NCBI GenBank assembly: GCA_002366565.1
Contig: DFBJ01000013.1
Location: forward strand, 847,160-911,159
Direction of reading: 5' to 3'
From: Bacteriovoracaceae bacterium UBA3083
GTDB taxonomy: Bacteria > Bdellovibrionota > Bacteriovoracia > Bacteriovoracales > Bacteriovoracaceae
Length of the DNA: 64,000 nt
Below the pieces are notes generated by a model. That model saw only the letters and a program-made list of their open reading frames with translations. It was not told where the DNA came from and did not search any database. This document shows, piece after piece, positions 1-8,433 of the stretch. The translations under genes were made by a program, and so were the position numbers. The stretch's first letter is position 1, and the number at the start of each line of letters is the position of its first letter.

Positions 1-2036
1 GGTTTTTTGAAATCCATTGTATGAAATAATCTTAAAAACTCTGAAAGCTTAAGCCCTGGAAGATTATTATCATCTAGAGCATTATTTACTTTATTAAAGA
101 TATCTAAGTCAGGACCAACCATACACTGAGTGGACTGATCTAATTGAGCTGTTAAAGCGTCATTAATTTCTTTTATTCCATTTTCAACTTTTGTTAACGT
201 TGTAACAAAACCTGTAGGGAAACGCTTAAATCTTCCCGCACGCCCAGCAATTTGCTTAATCTCACTCTGAGATATTATAAATTCATGACCATCAATAAAC
301 TTAGATAAAGTTGAGAATACGATTCTTCGAATAGGGAGGTTCATCCCCATTGAAATAGCATCAGTTGAAACGATTATATCAGTTTCACCTTCATCAAATT
401 TTCGAGCTTGCTCTCTTCTAACTTCAGGACTTAATCTTCCATATACAATTGATACTTTAAACCCGACTTTTTCTAGATCTCTTTTGAATCTCAATGCATT
501 TCTTCTAGAAAAAACAATTAATGCATCATTCTTCTCTAGTTGCCCAACAACAATAGGTTTTGGCTCAACATTAAGTTCAGTCATTCTAGTATATTCTTTA
601 ACTATTAGTTCATCACCACAGAGATCAGCGACTTTTTTAACAAGGTCATATGCTGAAGGATCTCCACACACATGAATCTCAGGAGAATAAACATTTACGA
701 GAGCTCTCGTCCATGCCCACCCTCTTTGCTTATCTGTAATCATTTGAATTTCATCAATTACACAGCAATCAAAAACTTCTCCAAATCTTGCCATTTCAAT
801 TGTAGAAGAAAAGTGAGTTGCACCTTCATTCTCTATAACTTCTTCACCAGTTAGTAGAGTTGTCTTTGCTCCCTTTGAGTTCAATGTATCGTAAAGCTCT
901 CCAGCCAGAAGTCTTAATGGAGCAAGATAACAACCAGTCTTGGCCTTACTTAGGGCCTCTACGGCATGATAAGTTTTTCCTGAGTTGGTTGGACCCATAT
1001 GATAAATGATCTTTCTTTTTATCTCTCTAGCATTTGAGTGAAGCCAGAACTCTCCAAGATAATCATTTAAGATTTTAGATGATACATCTTTCTTCTTTAA
1101 TACAACGATTGCCCTTACGAACTTTCTAAATTCTCTTTGAAGATACTTTTTCCCTTTCCATAGATTAACACCTAGCTGAGAAAAGAATTTTTCATATTCA
1201 TTATCTTCAATTAAGTCTTCTGAAAATTCATTATTATTTAACCAATCTCTTAAATGAGGGATGATATTTCGTGCATGATCTTTAGCAAGAGGACTTGGAT
1301 AATCAAATTTTTCACTAAGATTATTTTTTATTTGTGATTCAAGTCTATTTAAAGAAGATCTTTTTAATTTATTTCTTGCCTTAAAAATAGTCTTATCTAA
1401 ATCTTTTTGAAGATTATTATAAATGTCTCCAATCTCTTCAATTGATTTATTTAATGATGATTCTATTTTAACAAATGACTTCTCAATTTCTTCTTCACAT
1501 GAATCAAAGATGAATTCTCTAAGTCTTGTTCTATAGTTTGCAACACAGGCAAGACACTGACAGTCTAGATCAGACATCTTCAATGATAACGTAAAGTTTT
1601 CAAGAATTTTGGTTTGAGCACTTACATGATTCTTCTTTATCTTTTGCATCCACTCATAGAATGCTTTCTGATGTAGAGAGAGTATATTTAAGCTGATCCC
1701 ACCGTCTTGACCATAGAAGTATCTCTCCTGCTCAGGAAACATACAGTCATCTAAAAAGATTAAGTCTAATACATTATCTCTTTGAACAAAGTCGTAGAAA
1801 GTTGTGTACTCTTTCCCAAATAATGGAATGAGTGATGGAAACTCTAGAAAGAAAGTATACAGAGATGTTTGAACTTCTTTTACAAAGTTTAAAATGATTT
1901 CTGCATCTTCAACGGAACGAACATATTCGTCATCGTCTCCAAAGCTATTAATTTTTATGATTGTTTTTCGTTCTGATTCTAGTAAATTTTTTACTTCATC
2001 AAAATCAACTAAAGAAGGAACCTCAGATTGAGCCAC
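1..2036 (-). CDS. Suv3-like DEXH-box RNA helicase (3' end beyond window)
   Basis: Reading the minus strand from a GTG at 2036, with GGAG 6 nt upstream, the frame stays open to the window edge (about 678 residues). The helicase core starts late: Walker A GPTNSGKT begins near residue 348, motif II is DEIQ, and the C-terminal RecA domain carries STDAISMGMN and the motif VI stretch QIAGRAGRF. GPTNSGKT with DEIQ is the signature of Suv3, the helicase of the mitochondrial RNA degradosome, so an RNA-unwinding role in RNA turnover is inferred. The first ~345 residues are a long, charged, probably helical region I do not recognise, with a CQCLAC cysteine motif near residue 155. The C-terminus is not visible. 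The gene stands alone, 56 bp downstream of the M28 peptidase stop. Confidence 0.85.
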   Translation of the reverse strand, partial: MAQSEVPSLVDFDEVKNLLESERKTIIKINSFGDDDEYVRSVEDAEIILNFVKEVQTSLYTFFLEFPSLIPLFGKEYTTFYDFVQRDNVLDLIFLDDCMFPEQERYFYGQDGGISLNILSLHQKAFYEWMQKIKKNHVSAQTKILENFTLSLKMSDLDCQCLACVANYRTRLREFIFDSCEEEIEKSFVKIESSLNKSIEEIGDIYNNLQKDLDKTIFKARNKLKRSSLNRLESQIKNNLSEKFDYPSPLAKDHARNIIPHLRDWLNNNEFSEDLIEDNEYEKFFSQLGVNLWKGKKYLQREFRKFVRAIVVLKKKDVSSKILNDYLGEFWLHSNAREIKRKIIYHMGPTNSGKTYHAVEALSKAKTGCYLAPLRLLAGELYDTLNSKGAKTTLLTGEEVIENEGATHFSSTIEMARFGEVFDCCVIDEIQMITDKQRGWAWTRALVNVYSPEIHVCGDPSAYDLVKKVADLCGDELIVKEYTRMTELNVEPKPIVVGQLEKNDALIVFSRRNALRFKRDLEKVGFKVSIVYGRLSPEVRREQARKFDEGETDIIVSTDAISMGMNLPIRRIVFSTLSKFIDGHEFIISQSEIKQIAGRAGRFKRFPTGFVTTLTKVENGIKEINDALTAQLDQSTQCMVGPDLDIFNKVNNALDDNNLPGLKLSEFLRLFHTMDFKK

Positions 2037-2092
2037 GTTTACTCCATTTAAAGTGTGTTGTGGCCCATCATAACTTACAGTATTAAATCAGT

Positions 2093-3286
2093 CTAACGAT
2101 CAAGCTCTACGGCATACGAAAGAGCAAGCTTAGCAAATTTAACTGCATGAAGTGAACCACCTCTTGATTGTTCTATTGTATCACGAGAGGTATGAATATT
2201 GTGATTCATATCGCCTTTCTTTGATTCAAATGGCATTGAAGCTGGGTAACCCTGTCCATGCCATGATGCATGATCAGAACATCCATAACCACACTTGTCA
2301 TATCCCCAACTAACTTCTGGAAGATATTTATCTAAAAGTGTTCCAATAAATGCATTTTGTTGTTGATTTGTATAATCTGTCATCATAACGATATCTAAGT
2401 CAGAACCTTTAAAGTTCGTCATATCTAATTGAAGAACACCTACAATATTTGCATTTTTCTGCTTCATCTCTTTTGCAATTGCTTTAGATCCTAATAGTCC
2501 TACTTCTTCAGCAGCATACCCCATAAACTTGATAGTTTTAGTCGGCTTATACCCTGAGTTTGCAAGAATTCTAATTGTCTCAGTTATAGTTGCAATACCT
2601 GAAGCATTATCATCAGCACCTGGAGCATGTGCATTGGCTCTTCCCCAGTAACCTGCTACAGAATCTGCGTGACCACCAATAATAATTGTCTCATCAGTAG
2701 TTCCTTCGATTGTTAGAATTACTGAAGGCTGATCCCATTTTGAATGTTCATATAGCTCTACTTTTGCATCATTTCTATGAGCGATTAAACTAGACCAGTG
2801 ATCTTTAATCCAATGAACAGCATCTACACCTGATTGAGACTTATAATAACGGTTCTTATAGCTAGATAGTTTCTTGATAACTTCAGTAATATTCTTTTCA
2901 CTTACTTGAGCAATCATATCTGTTACTACATCTTCTTCTGTTAGTGAGTACTCAGCAAATGGTGCTGACTTTGCAAAATTTCTTATCTCGCTAGACTCGA
3001 GAGTTTCTAATGCTTCATCTAAAGAGTCATGAACCATAAATCCACCACATCTATTAAATCTCTCATGCATCTCATGACTTAACTCATTGATAGAGTCTTC
3101 ATCTATTTCTAAAAGTGAGATTCCTTCTACACTCTTAATCTCCATAGCTTTTGGACCAAATGACTTATTAGTAAAGCTAATTACATCACTATCAATAGTT
3201 ATTAATTTTTTAGCTGGGGCTTGGGCCGCATTTACAGATGAGCAAATGAGCAAAGAAAGTGAAATCCATTTCAACGAATTCTTCAT
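2093..3286 (-). CDS. Secreted M28-family zinc aminopeptidase
   Basis: 397-residue exported peptidase. Residues 1-23 form a signal peptide ending in VNAAQA. The C-terminal half is an M28 di-zinc catalytic domain with the metal ligands in order: GGHADS (about residue 206), GADDNASG, EEVGLLGS, the Asp in LQLDMTN, and the His in CSDHASWHG. This matches bacterial leucyl aminopeptidases that trim N-terminal residues from peptides outside the cytoplasm. The ~190-residue segment before the domain fits an inhibitory propeptide. Divergent from the nitronate monooxygenase gene, with a 164-bp shared promoter region. Nutrient scavenging or prey-protein digestion is an inference. Confidence 0.9.
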   Translation of the reverse strand: MKNSLKWISLSLLICSSVNAAQAPAKKLITIDSDVISFTNKSFGPKAMEIKSVEGISLLEIDEDSINELSHEMHERFNRCGGFMVHDSLDEALETLESSEIRNFAKSAPFAEYSLTEEDVVTDMIAQVSEKNITEVIKKLSSYKNRYYKSQSGVDAVHWIKDHWSSLIAHRNDAKVELYEHSKWDQPSVILTIEGTTDETIIIGGHADSVAGYWGRANAHAPGADDNASGIATITETIRILANSGYKPTKTIKFMGYAAEEVGLLGSKAIAKEMKQKNANIVGVLQLDMTNFKGSDLDIVMMTDYTNQQQNAFIGTLLDKYLPEVSWGYDKCGYGCSDHASWHGQGYPASMPFESKKGDMNHNIHTSRDTIEQSRGGSLHAVKFAKLALSYAVELDR

Positions 3287-3450
3287 TGTATATTCTCCTA
3301 ATTAAAAATCTTCCTGATCTTTCCTTAATATTGTAGTGCAGACTTTGATTAAATACTGCAAATAAGTTCTTACAAAATAAAACTTTGAGCCAATATGCTA
3401 ATATGTAAGAATAAATACAACTACTTAAGCTAATCCAAATGGAGATTAAA

Positions 3451-4437
3451 ATGGTAAAGACCTGGCTAACTGAAACTTTTAATATTAAATATCCTATTAT
3501 AATGGCGCCGATGTTTCTTGTTTCTAACAACGAAATGATTATTCAAGCTTCCAAATGTGGAATTATGGGCTGCATACCTGCTTTAAACTGGAGAACTCCT
3601 GAGCTTTTTGAAGAGGGTATTAAAGAACTAAAAGAAAAGTGTGAAGGACCATTTGGAATTAACTTAATTGTGAATAAATCAAATGTTCATTTAAAGAAGC
3701 AAATAGATATTTGTGAAAAATATGCTCCAGACTTCATTATAACTTCTCTTGGAAGTCCAAAAGAAGTTATCAAAAGGTGTGCCCCAAAAGGAACAAAAAT
3801 TATCTGTGATGTAGTTGATCTAGAGTATGCGAAGAAAGTTGAATCACTCGGAGCTGATGCAGTCATAGCTGTTAACTCAGGTGCCGGAGGTCACGCGGGA
3901 CCAACACCTTCATCAATATTAGTACCTCTTCTAAAAGAAGGGTGCAATCTACCAGTTATCAGTGCTGGTGGAATAGGAACAGGGTCTGCTTTATTTTCAA
4001 CTCTGGCCCTTGGAGCAGAGGGAGCATCAATTGGATCTCCATTTATTGCAACTTCAGAGAGTGGAGTAACGGATGACTATAAGCAAGCTGCTGTTGATTT
4101 TGGCGCCAAAGATATTGTACTGACTTCAAGAGTTTCTGGAACACCTTGTACTGTAATCAATACTCCGTATGTTCAAAAGATAGGAACAGATCAAAATTTT
4201 GTTGAGTCCTACTTGAATAAGAATAAGAAATTAAAAAAATATGCAAAAATGCTTACTTATTACAAGGGAATGAAGTCTATTGAAAAGGCCGCTTTCTCTG
4301 CCACATATAAAACAGTTTGGTGTGCAGGACCTTCTATAGAATTTTCACATAAAGTTGAACCTATAAAAGAAATTGTAGACAGACTAATATCTCAGTACGA
4401 AACTTCCGTTAAAGAGTTTCAAGATAAAATGATTTAG
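3451..4437 (+). CDS. Nitronate monooxygenase (2-nitropropane dioxygenase family)
   Basis: FMN-dependent TIM-barrel enzyme of about 328 residues that oxidises alkyl nitronates such as propionate-3-nitronate to detoxify them. Family signatures are IIMAPMFLVSN at the N-terminus, the active-site loop NSGAGGHAGPTP with the catalytic-type His, and the phosphate-binding ISAGGIGTG. The ATG at 3451 is preferred over one 12 nt upstream because GGAG lies 6 nt before it and overlaps the upstream candidate. The next gene follows after 16 nt on the same strand, so the two are probably cotranscribed. Some family members are mis-named enoyl reductases (FabK-like); the GGHAGP motif favours NMO. Confidence 0.85.
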   Translation: MVKTWLTETFNIKYPIIMAPMFLVSNNEMIIQASKCGIMGCIPALNWRTPELFEEGIKELKEKCEGPFGINLIVNKSNVHLKKQIDICEKYAPDFIITSLGSPKEVIKRCAPKGTKIICDVVDLEYAKKVESLGADAVIAVNSGAGGHAGPTPSSILVPLLKEGCNLPVISAGGIGTGSALFSTLALGAEGASIGSPFIATSESGVTDDYKQAAVDFGAKDIVLTSRVSGTPCTVINTPYVQKIGTDQNFVESYLNKNKKLKKYAKMLTYYKGMKSIEKAAFSATYKTVWCAGPSIEFSHKVEPIKEIVDRLISQYETSVKEFQDKMI

Positions 4438-4453
4438 GACTATTGGTGATAAA

Positions 4454-5497
4454 ATGACTGCAACATTTATATTAAGAAAAGAATTCAAGAGTTCAGAAAG
4501 AAGAACTCCACTTACACCTAGCGATGCAAAGAAGCTTATTGATCAGGGACATTCTATTAAAGTTGAGTCTTGTCCAGATAGAATATTCAAAGATAAAGAA
4601 TATAGTGATGTTGGGTGTACAATTGTTCCAGAAAAATCTTGGATAGAAGAAGATAGTGATACTTTTGTTTTAGGTTTAAAAGAGCTACCTGTTGACGATT
4701 TCCCTCTTAAGCACAGACATATCTACTTTGCTCATATCTATAAAGGGCAGACAGGTCATGAACAAGTACTAAAGAGATATAAAGACGGTGGTGGAATACA
4801 CTTTGATCTAGAGTACCTAGTGAACCAAGAAGGTCGTAGAGTCGCTGCATTTGGAAAATGGGCAGGGTTTATTGGAGCCGCTATTAGCCTAGACAGGTTT
4901 TATCAAAAGCAAAGTGGGCAAGCTTACTCTCCCCTTAGTTCATTTGAAAATATAGAAGAGCTTTATTCACAAATTTCAACAAATAAAGAAAAGAGCTCAC
5001 TAAATCCTCAAGCTATAATTATCGGGTCTCTTGGAAGATGCGGACAAGGAGCAAAAGAAGTTTTCGATCACTTCGGTGTTAAGACGACTCTTTGGGACTT
5101 TGAAGAAACAAAGAAAGGTGGTCCTTTCCCTGAAATTACAACTCATGATATTTTTATTAACTGTGTTTTAATGACAAAGAAAATTCCACCATTTCTAACA
5201 AAAGAAACTCTAAATACAGATAAGAAACTTTCAATAATTGGAGATGTTAGTTGTGACCCTACAAGTGATTTAAACCCAATACCAGTTTACGATCATATTA
5301 CAGAATGGAAGAAACCATTCCTAGAAACATGTGGATTAGAATTATTAGCTGTTGATAACTTGCCAAGCTTATTACCTAGAGAGAGCTCAATTGATTTCTC
5401 CAGTCAGCTTATAGAGCATCTTCAAAACCTTGCAGACAAGGGAAGTGAAGACCTTGTGTGGAAATCGGCACTAGATACTTTTAATAAGCATTTGTAG
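4454..5497 (+). CDS. Saccharopine dehydrogenase (NAD+, L-lysine-forming)-like protein
   Basis: 347 residues with the alanine-dehydrogenase/PNT fold of Lys1-type saccharopine dehydrogenase. Visible features are the N-terminal RKEFKSSERRTPLTP block, the HIYFAHIYKGQ segment, FDLEYLVNQEGRRVAAFG, and a nucleotide-binding GSLGRCGQGA near residue 193. In fungi this enzyme makes lysine from saccharopine; in bacteria it more often acts in lysine metabolism. No other alpha-aminoadipate gene is nearby, while dapF at 54537-55328 shows that the diaminopimelate route exists, so a catabolic or different substrate is possible. Sits 16 nt after the nitronate monooxygenase gene. Confidence 0.85.
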   Translation: MTATFILRKEFKSSERRTPLTPSDAKKLIDQGHSIKVESCPDRIFKDKEYSDVGCTIVPEKSWIEEDSDTFVLGLKELPVDDFPLKHRHIYFAHIYKGQTGHEQVLKRYKDGGGIHFDLEYLVNQEGRRVAAFGKWAGFIGAAISLDRFYQKQSGQAYSPLSSFENIEELYSQISTNKEKSSLNPQAIIIGSLGRCGQGAKEVFDHFGVKTTLWDFEETKKGGPFPEITTHDIFINCVLMTKKIPPFLTKETLNTDKKLSIIGDVSCDPTSDLNPIPVYDHITEWKKPFLETCGLELLAVDNLPSLLPRESSIDFSSQLIEHLQNLADKGSEDLVWKSALDTFNKHL

Positions 5498-5512
5498 ATA
5501 GCATACAAATGT

Positions 5513-5586
5513 TTTTCATGTATCTTCTTACATGAAACTCACTAATTCCTGACATTCATCTTAAAATCATTTGTAAGTATTTTAAG
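5513..5586 (+). promoter_or_regulatory. Two stem-loops before the TonB-like gene
   Basis: The first hairpin pairs TTTCATGTA (5514-5522) with TACATGAAA (5529-5537) but lacks a T tract, so it is a weak terminator at best. The second pairs CTTAAAAT (5560-5567) with ATTTTAAG (5579-5586) and abuts the ATG at 5587, where no clear ribosome site is present. It may affect translation of the next gene. Confidence 0.35.
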
Positions 5587-6348
5587 ATGAATTTTCTCTT
5601 TATTTTTCTATATATACTAGCTCTTCACCTCGTTATTTTTATTCCATTTTTAGAACACCAAAAAGTACATTTAGAGACTAAAGATCTTAAAATAAAAAAA
5701 ATTAAGCTAAGCTTCTCTACAAGAGAGAAGAAGTCGAAAACTAAAAATAAAAATAAAAAAAGAAACAATATAAAATTTGATATGCTTAGGTATAAACCAT
5801 CAAAAGATAATGCGCTTCAACCAAGCTTTAAGCACGCAGATGCTTCTAAGAACTCTAGAGTATATGAAGTATTTGAGCGAATTGAAGAGAGCCTCACCTA
5901 CCCTCGTGTTTTTAAATCTTCTAAATTCACAGGAACTGTTAAAGCTAAAATCTACTTCAATAGTAAAGGCCATTACCTAGAAGATATCTCTCATTTTGAA
6001 GGCATGAACTATTTAAAAGTCTTAGTTGCCCAGACAATCAGAAAGGCCTTTCATGAAAAAATAATGCAAAAAAATAGAGATAGAGATGGGTTTTATGTAA
6101 CTTGCTTCTTTGATTTTAGACTAGTTACCAACACGAACAAGGTAAGAGAATCCAGTGTTAGCTCGAAGTTCTTATATTTCTACAGACAGGGCTATGGAGG
6201 GGAAAGGGGCATAGACTATTTAAATAAAACGGCTTCAGGAATATTTAATACTTTATCACTATTAGAGTATTTGCCAAAATCTAAGAATTTAAAAATGAAA
6301 AATAATAGAAAGTTAGAAAAGTATCGTAGAGATTCTGCGTGGAAGTAA
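5587..6348 (+). CDS. TonB-like periplasmic protein with one membrane anchor
   Basis: 253 residues. Residues 1-20 form a hydrophobic anchor (MNFLFIFLYILALHLVIFI), followed by a very Lys/Arg-rich linker (about 33-62) and then a segment resembling the TonB C-terminal domain: SLTYPRVFKSSKFTGTV, KAKIYFNSKGHY, and a following helix VAQTIRKAF. TonB proteins carry proton-motive energy to outer-membrane receptors or stabilise envelope complexes. No exbB/exbD or TonB-dependent receptor is adjacent, and the linker is basic, not Pro-rich, so an atypical role is possible. The C-terminal ~70 residues are unrecognised. No good ribosome site precedes the ATG, which directly follows a palindrome. Confidence 0.6.
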   Translation: MNFLFIFLYILALHLVIFIPFLEHQKVHLETKDLKIKKIKLSFSTREKKSKTKNKNKKRNNIKFDMLRYKPSKDNALQPSFKHADASKNSRVYEVFERIEESLTYPRVFKSSKFTGTVKAKIYFNSKGHYLEDISHFEGMNYLKVLVAQTIRKAFHEKIMQKNRDRDGFYVTCFFDFRLVTNTNKVRESSVSSKFLYFYRQGYGGERGIDYLNKTASGIFNTLSLLEYLPKSKNLKMKNNRKLEKYRRDSAWK

Positions 6349-6353
6349 GCTTC

Positions 6354-6385
6354 AAAAAAATGCACTCGCCCTAAGAGCGAGTGCA
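6354..6385 (-). terminator. Rho-independent terminator of the M3 oligopeptidase gene
   Basis: Perfect 9-bp stem TGCACTCGC (6361-6369) / GCGAGTGCA (6377-6385) with a 7-nt loop. Read on the minus strand it is followed by seven T (A run at 6354-6360), and it lies 17 nt past the oligopeptidase stop. It could also stop plus-strand transcripts from the TonB-like gene, though its plus-side T tract is weak. Confidence 0.85.
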
Positions 6386-6402
6386 CGTATTGTTTAATTT
6401 AA

Positions 6403-8433
6403 TTAAATTAATCCACCTCTTCTTAGAAGTGCATCTGGAGTTGGCTCAGCACCTCTGAACTTCTTATAAAGCTCCATTGGATGTTCTGTTCCACCTTTAG
6501 AGAGAATATTGTCTTTAAATTTCGTCGCAATTTCTCTATTGAAAATACCATTCTCTTTAAAGTGCTCAAATGCATCTGCATCTAATACTTCGGCCCACTT
6601 GTATGAGTAATAACCAGAAGAGTATCCACCCGCAAAGATATGACCAAATGAAGTCGACATCATTGTTCCATCAACTGCTGGTAAAAGGTTTGCTGGTGCC
6701 ATTGCTTCTTTTTCAAATTTCTCTGGATCTGTTACATGACTTGTATCACCACTATGCCATGCCATATCAAGTAGACAGAAACTAATTTGTCTAAGAGTAG
6801 CTCTACCTTCATGGAAAGTTGCACTTGCCTTAATTTTTTCAATTAACTCAGTAGGAATCGTTTCACCTGTTTCGTAATGTTTCGCGAATAGGTCTAAACA
6901 CTCTTTTTCATATGCCCAATTTTCTAGGATCTGAGAAGGAAGCTCAACAAAGTCCCAAAATACATTTGTTCCAGAAAGGCTTTCATATTTAGTATCAGCT
7001 AACATTCCGTGAAGGGCATGTCCAAACTCATGGAAAAGAGTTGTAACTTCATTGAAAGTTAAAAGAGAAGGTTTTGTTTCTGTAGGTTTAGTGAAGTTAC
7101 ATACAATTGAAATATGTGGTCTCTTCTCTACACCATTTACATTAGACTGACCTCTATAGGCAGTCATCCAAGCACCATTTCTCTTACCTGCTCTTGGGAA
7201 GAAGTCTGCGTAGAATGCAGCAATATGACGTCCAGACTCATCAGTCACTTCATAAGTCATGACATCTTTATGATACTTTTGCATTTCTTCATTCTTTTTG
7301 AAGTTAAGTCCATAAAGCTTTGTTGCAACTTGGAATACTCCATCAACTACATTTTCAAGCTTAAAGTATGGCTTAAGCATTTCATCATCAATGCTATACT
7401 TATCTTTCTTTAACTTTTCTGCCCAAAAAGCATAGTCCCAATTTTGAAGATCAGAAGGTCCACCGTGCTTAACTGCATATTCTTGAAGATCTATCATTTC
7501 GGCCTTAGCTTGATCTTTTGCTTTTGCTAGGAAGTCTTCTAGAAAATTTACTACTGTATTAGGGTTTGCGGCCATTCTCTCTTCGAGAGTAAAGTGCGCA
7601 TGTGACTCATATCCAAGAAGGTTTGCTCTTTGATGGCGTAATTGAGATAACTTTTTAATAATTTCCTTATTATCAAACTCATCACCTTTACAAGACTTAG
7701 AACCATTGGCCATATAGAGTCTCTCTCTAAGCTCTCTACTTTCAGCATAAGTCATAAATGGAATTAAGCTAGGGTAATCTAATGTTACAGCCCACTTTCC
7801 TTCATGACCTTTTTCTTTTGCTAATATTGAAGCTGCTTCAATTTCACCTTCAGGTAATCCTTTTAAGTCTTCTTTGCTCTCAAGAACCATTACAAACTTA
7901 TTAGTTTCTTTAAGGTTATTGTCTCCAAACTTTAAACCGTTTGTCGCAAGCTCTTCATCAATTGCTCTTAATTTCTCTTTGTCTGCTTCATTTAATAAAG
8001 CTCCATTTCTAACAAATGACTTATAGTTTTTTTCAAGTAACTTTAGATCTTCAGCATCTAAGTTCATTGAATCTTTATTGTCCCAAACAGATTTAACTTT
8101 AGTGAATAGATCAGAATCTAAGCCTACATCGTTCCCATATGCCGTTAACTTAGGAGAGAACTCTTTGGCGATCTCCTGCATTTCATCATTAGTTTCTGCT
8201 GATAATAAGTTAAAGAAAACTTCAGCACATTTATCAATAATCTCACTTGAATTCTCAAGAGCAATAATCGTATTCTCAAATGTAGGTGCTTCAGTATTGT
8301 TTTTGATTTTTTCTATATTCTCTTTACCTAGTCTAATCCCTTCATCTAGGGCCGGTAAGAAATGCTCATTTTTGATTTCTTCAAATGGAACAGTTCCAAA
8401 AACTGTTTTATATTCGTTTAATATTGGATTCAT
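6403..8433 (-). CDS. M3-family oligopeptidase (oligopeptidase A / dipeptidyl carboxypeptidase type)
   Basis: 676-residue thimet-type zinc metallopeptidase. The zinc site FHEFGHALH is followed by the third ligand in the usual DFVELPSQILENW helix, and the C-terminal block FGHIFAGGYSSGYYSYKW is diagnostic of the PrlC/Dcp branch. No signal peptide is seen, so it probably degrades short peptides in the cytoplasm. The ATG at 8433 is preferred (AAGGAG 5 nt upstream) over an in-frame GTG at 8439 that would overlap the ribosome site. Its ATG overlaps the TGA of the upstream transporter gene (ATGA), implying translational coupling. PrlC versus Dcp cannot be decided from the sequence. Confidence 0.92.
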   Translation of the reverse strand: MNPILNEYKTVFGTVPFEEIKNEHFLPALDEGIRLGKENIEKIKNNTEAPTFENTIIALENSSEIIDKCAEVFFNLLSAETNDEMQEIAKEFSPKLTAYGNDVGLDSDLFTKVKSVWDNKDSMNLDAEDLKLLEKNYKSFVRNGALLNEADKEKLRAIDEELATNGLKFGDNNLKETNKFVMVLESKEDLKGLPEGEIEAASILAKEKGHEGKWAVTLDYPSLIPFMTYAESRELRERLYMANGSKSCKGDEFDNKEIIKKLSQLRHQRANLLGYESHAHFTLEERMAANPNTVVNFLEDFLAKAKDQAKAEMIDLQEYAVKHGGPSDLQNWDYAFWAEKLKKDKYSIDDEMLKPYFKLENVVDGVFQVATKLYGLNFKKNEEMQKYHKDVMTYEVTDESGRHIAAFYADFFPRAGKRNGAWMTAYRGQSNVNGVEKRPHISIVCNFTKPTETKPSLLTFNEVTTLFHEFGHALHGMLADTKYESLSGTNVFWDFVELPSQILENWAYEKECLDLFAKHYETGETIPTELIEKIKASATFHEGRATLRQISFCLLDMAWHSGDTSHVTDPEKFEKEAMAPANLLPAVDGTMMSTSFGHIFAGGYSSGYYSYKWAEVLDADAFEHFKENGIFNREIATKFKDNILSKGGTEHPMELYKKFRGAEPTPDALLRRGGLI

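Noticed and set aside
484..854. Short plus-strand open frames over the helicase
   Set aside because: Antisense shadows of the minus-strand Suv3-like gene, without ribosome sites or recognisable products.
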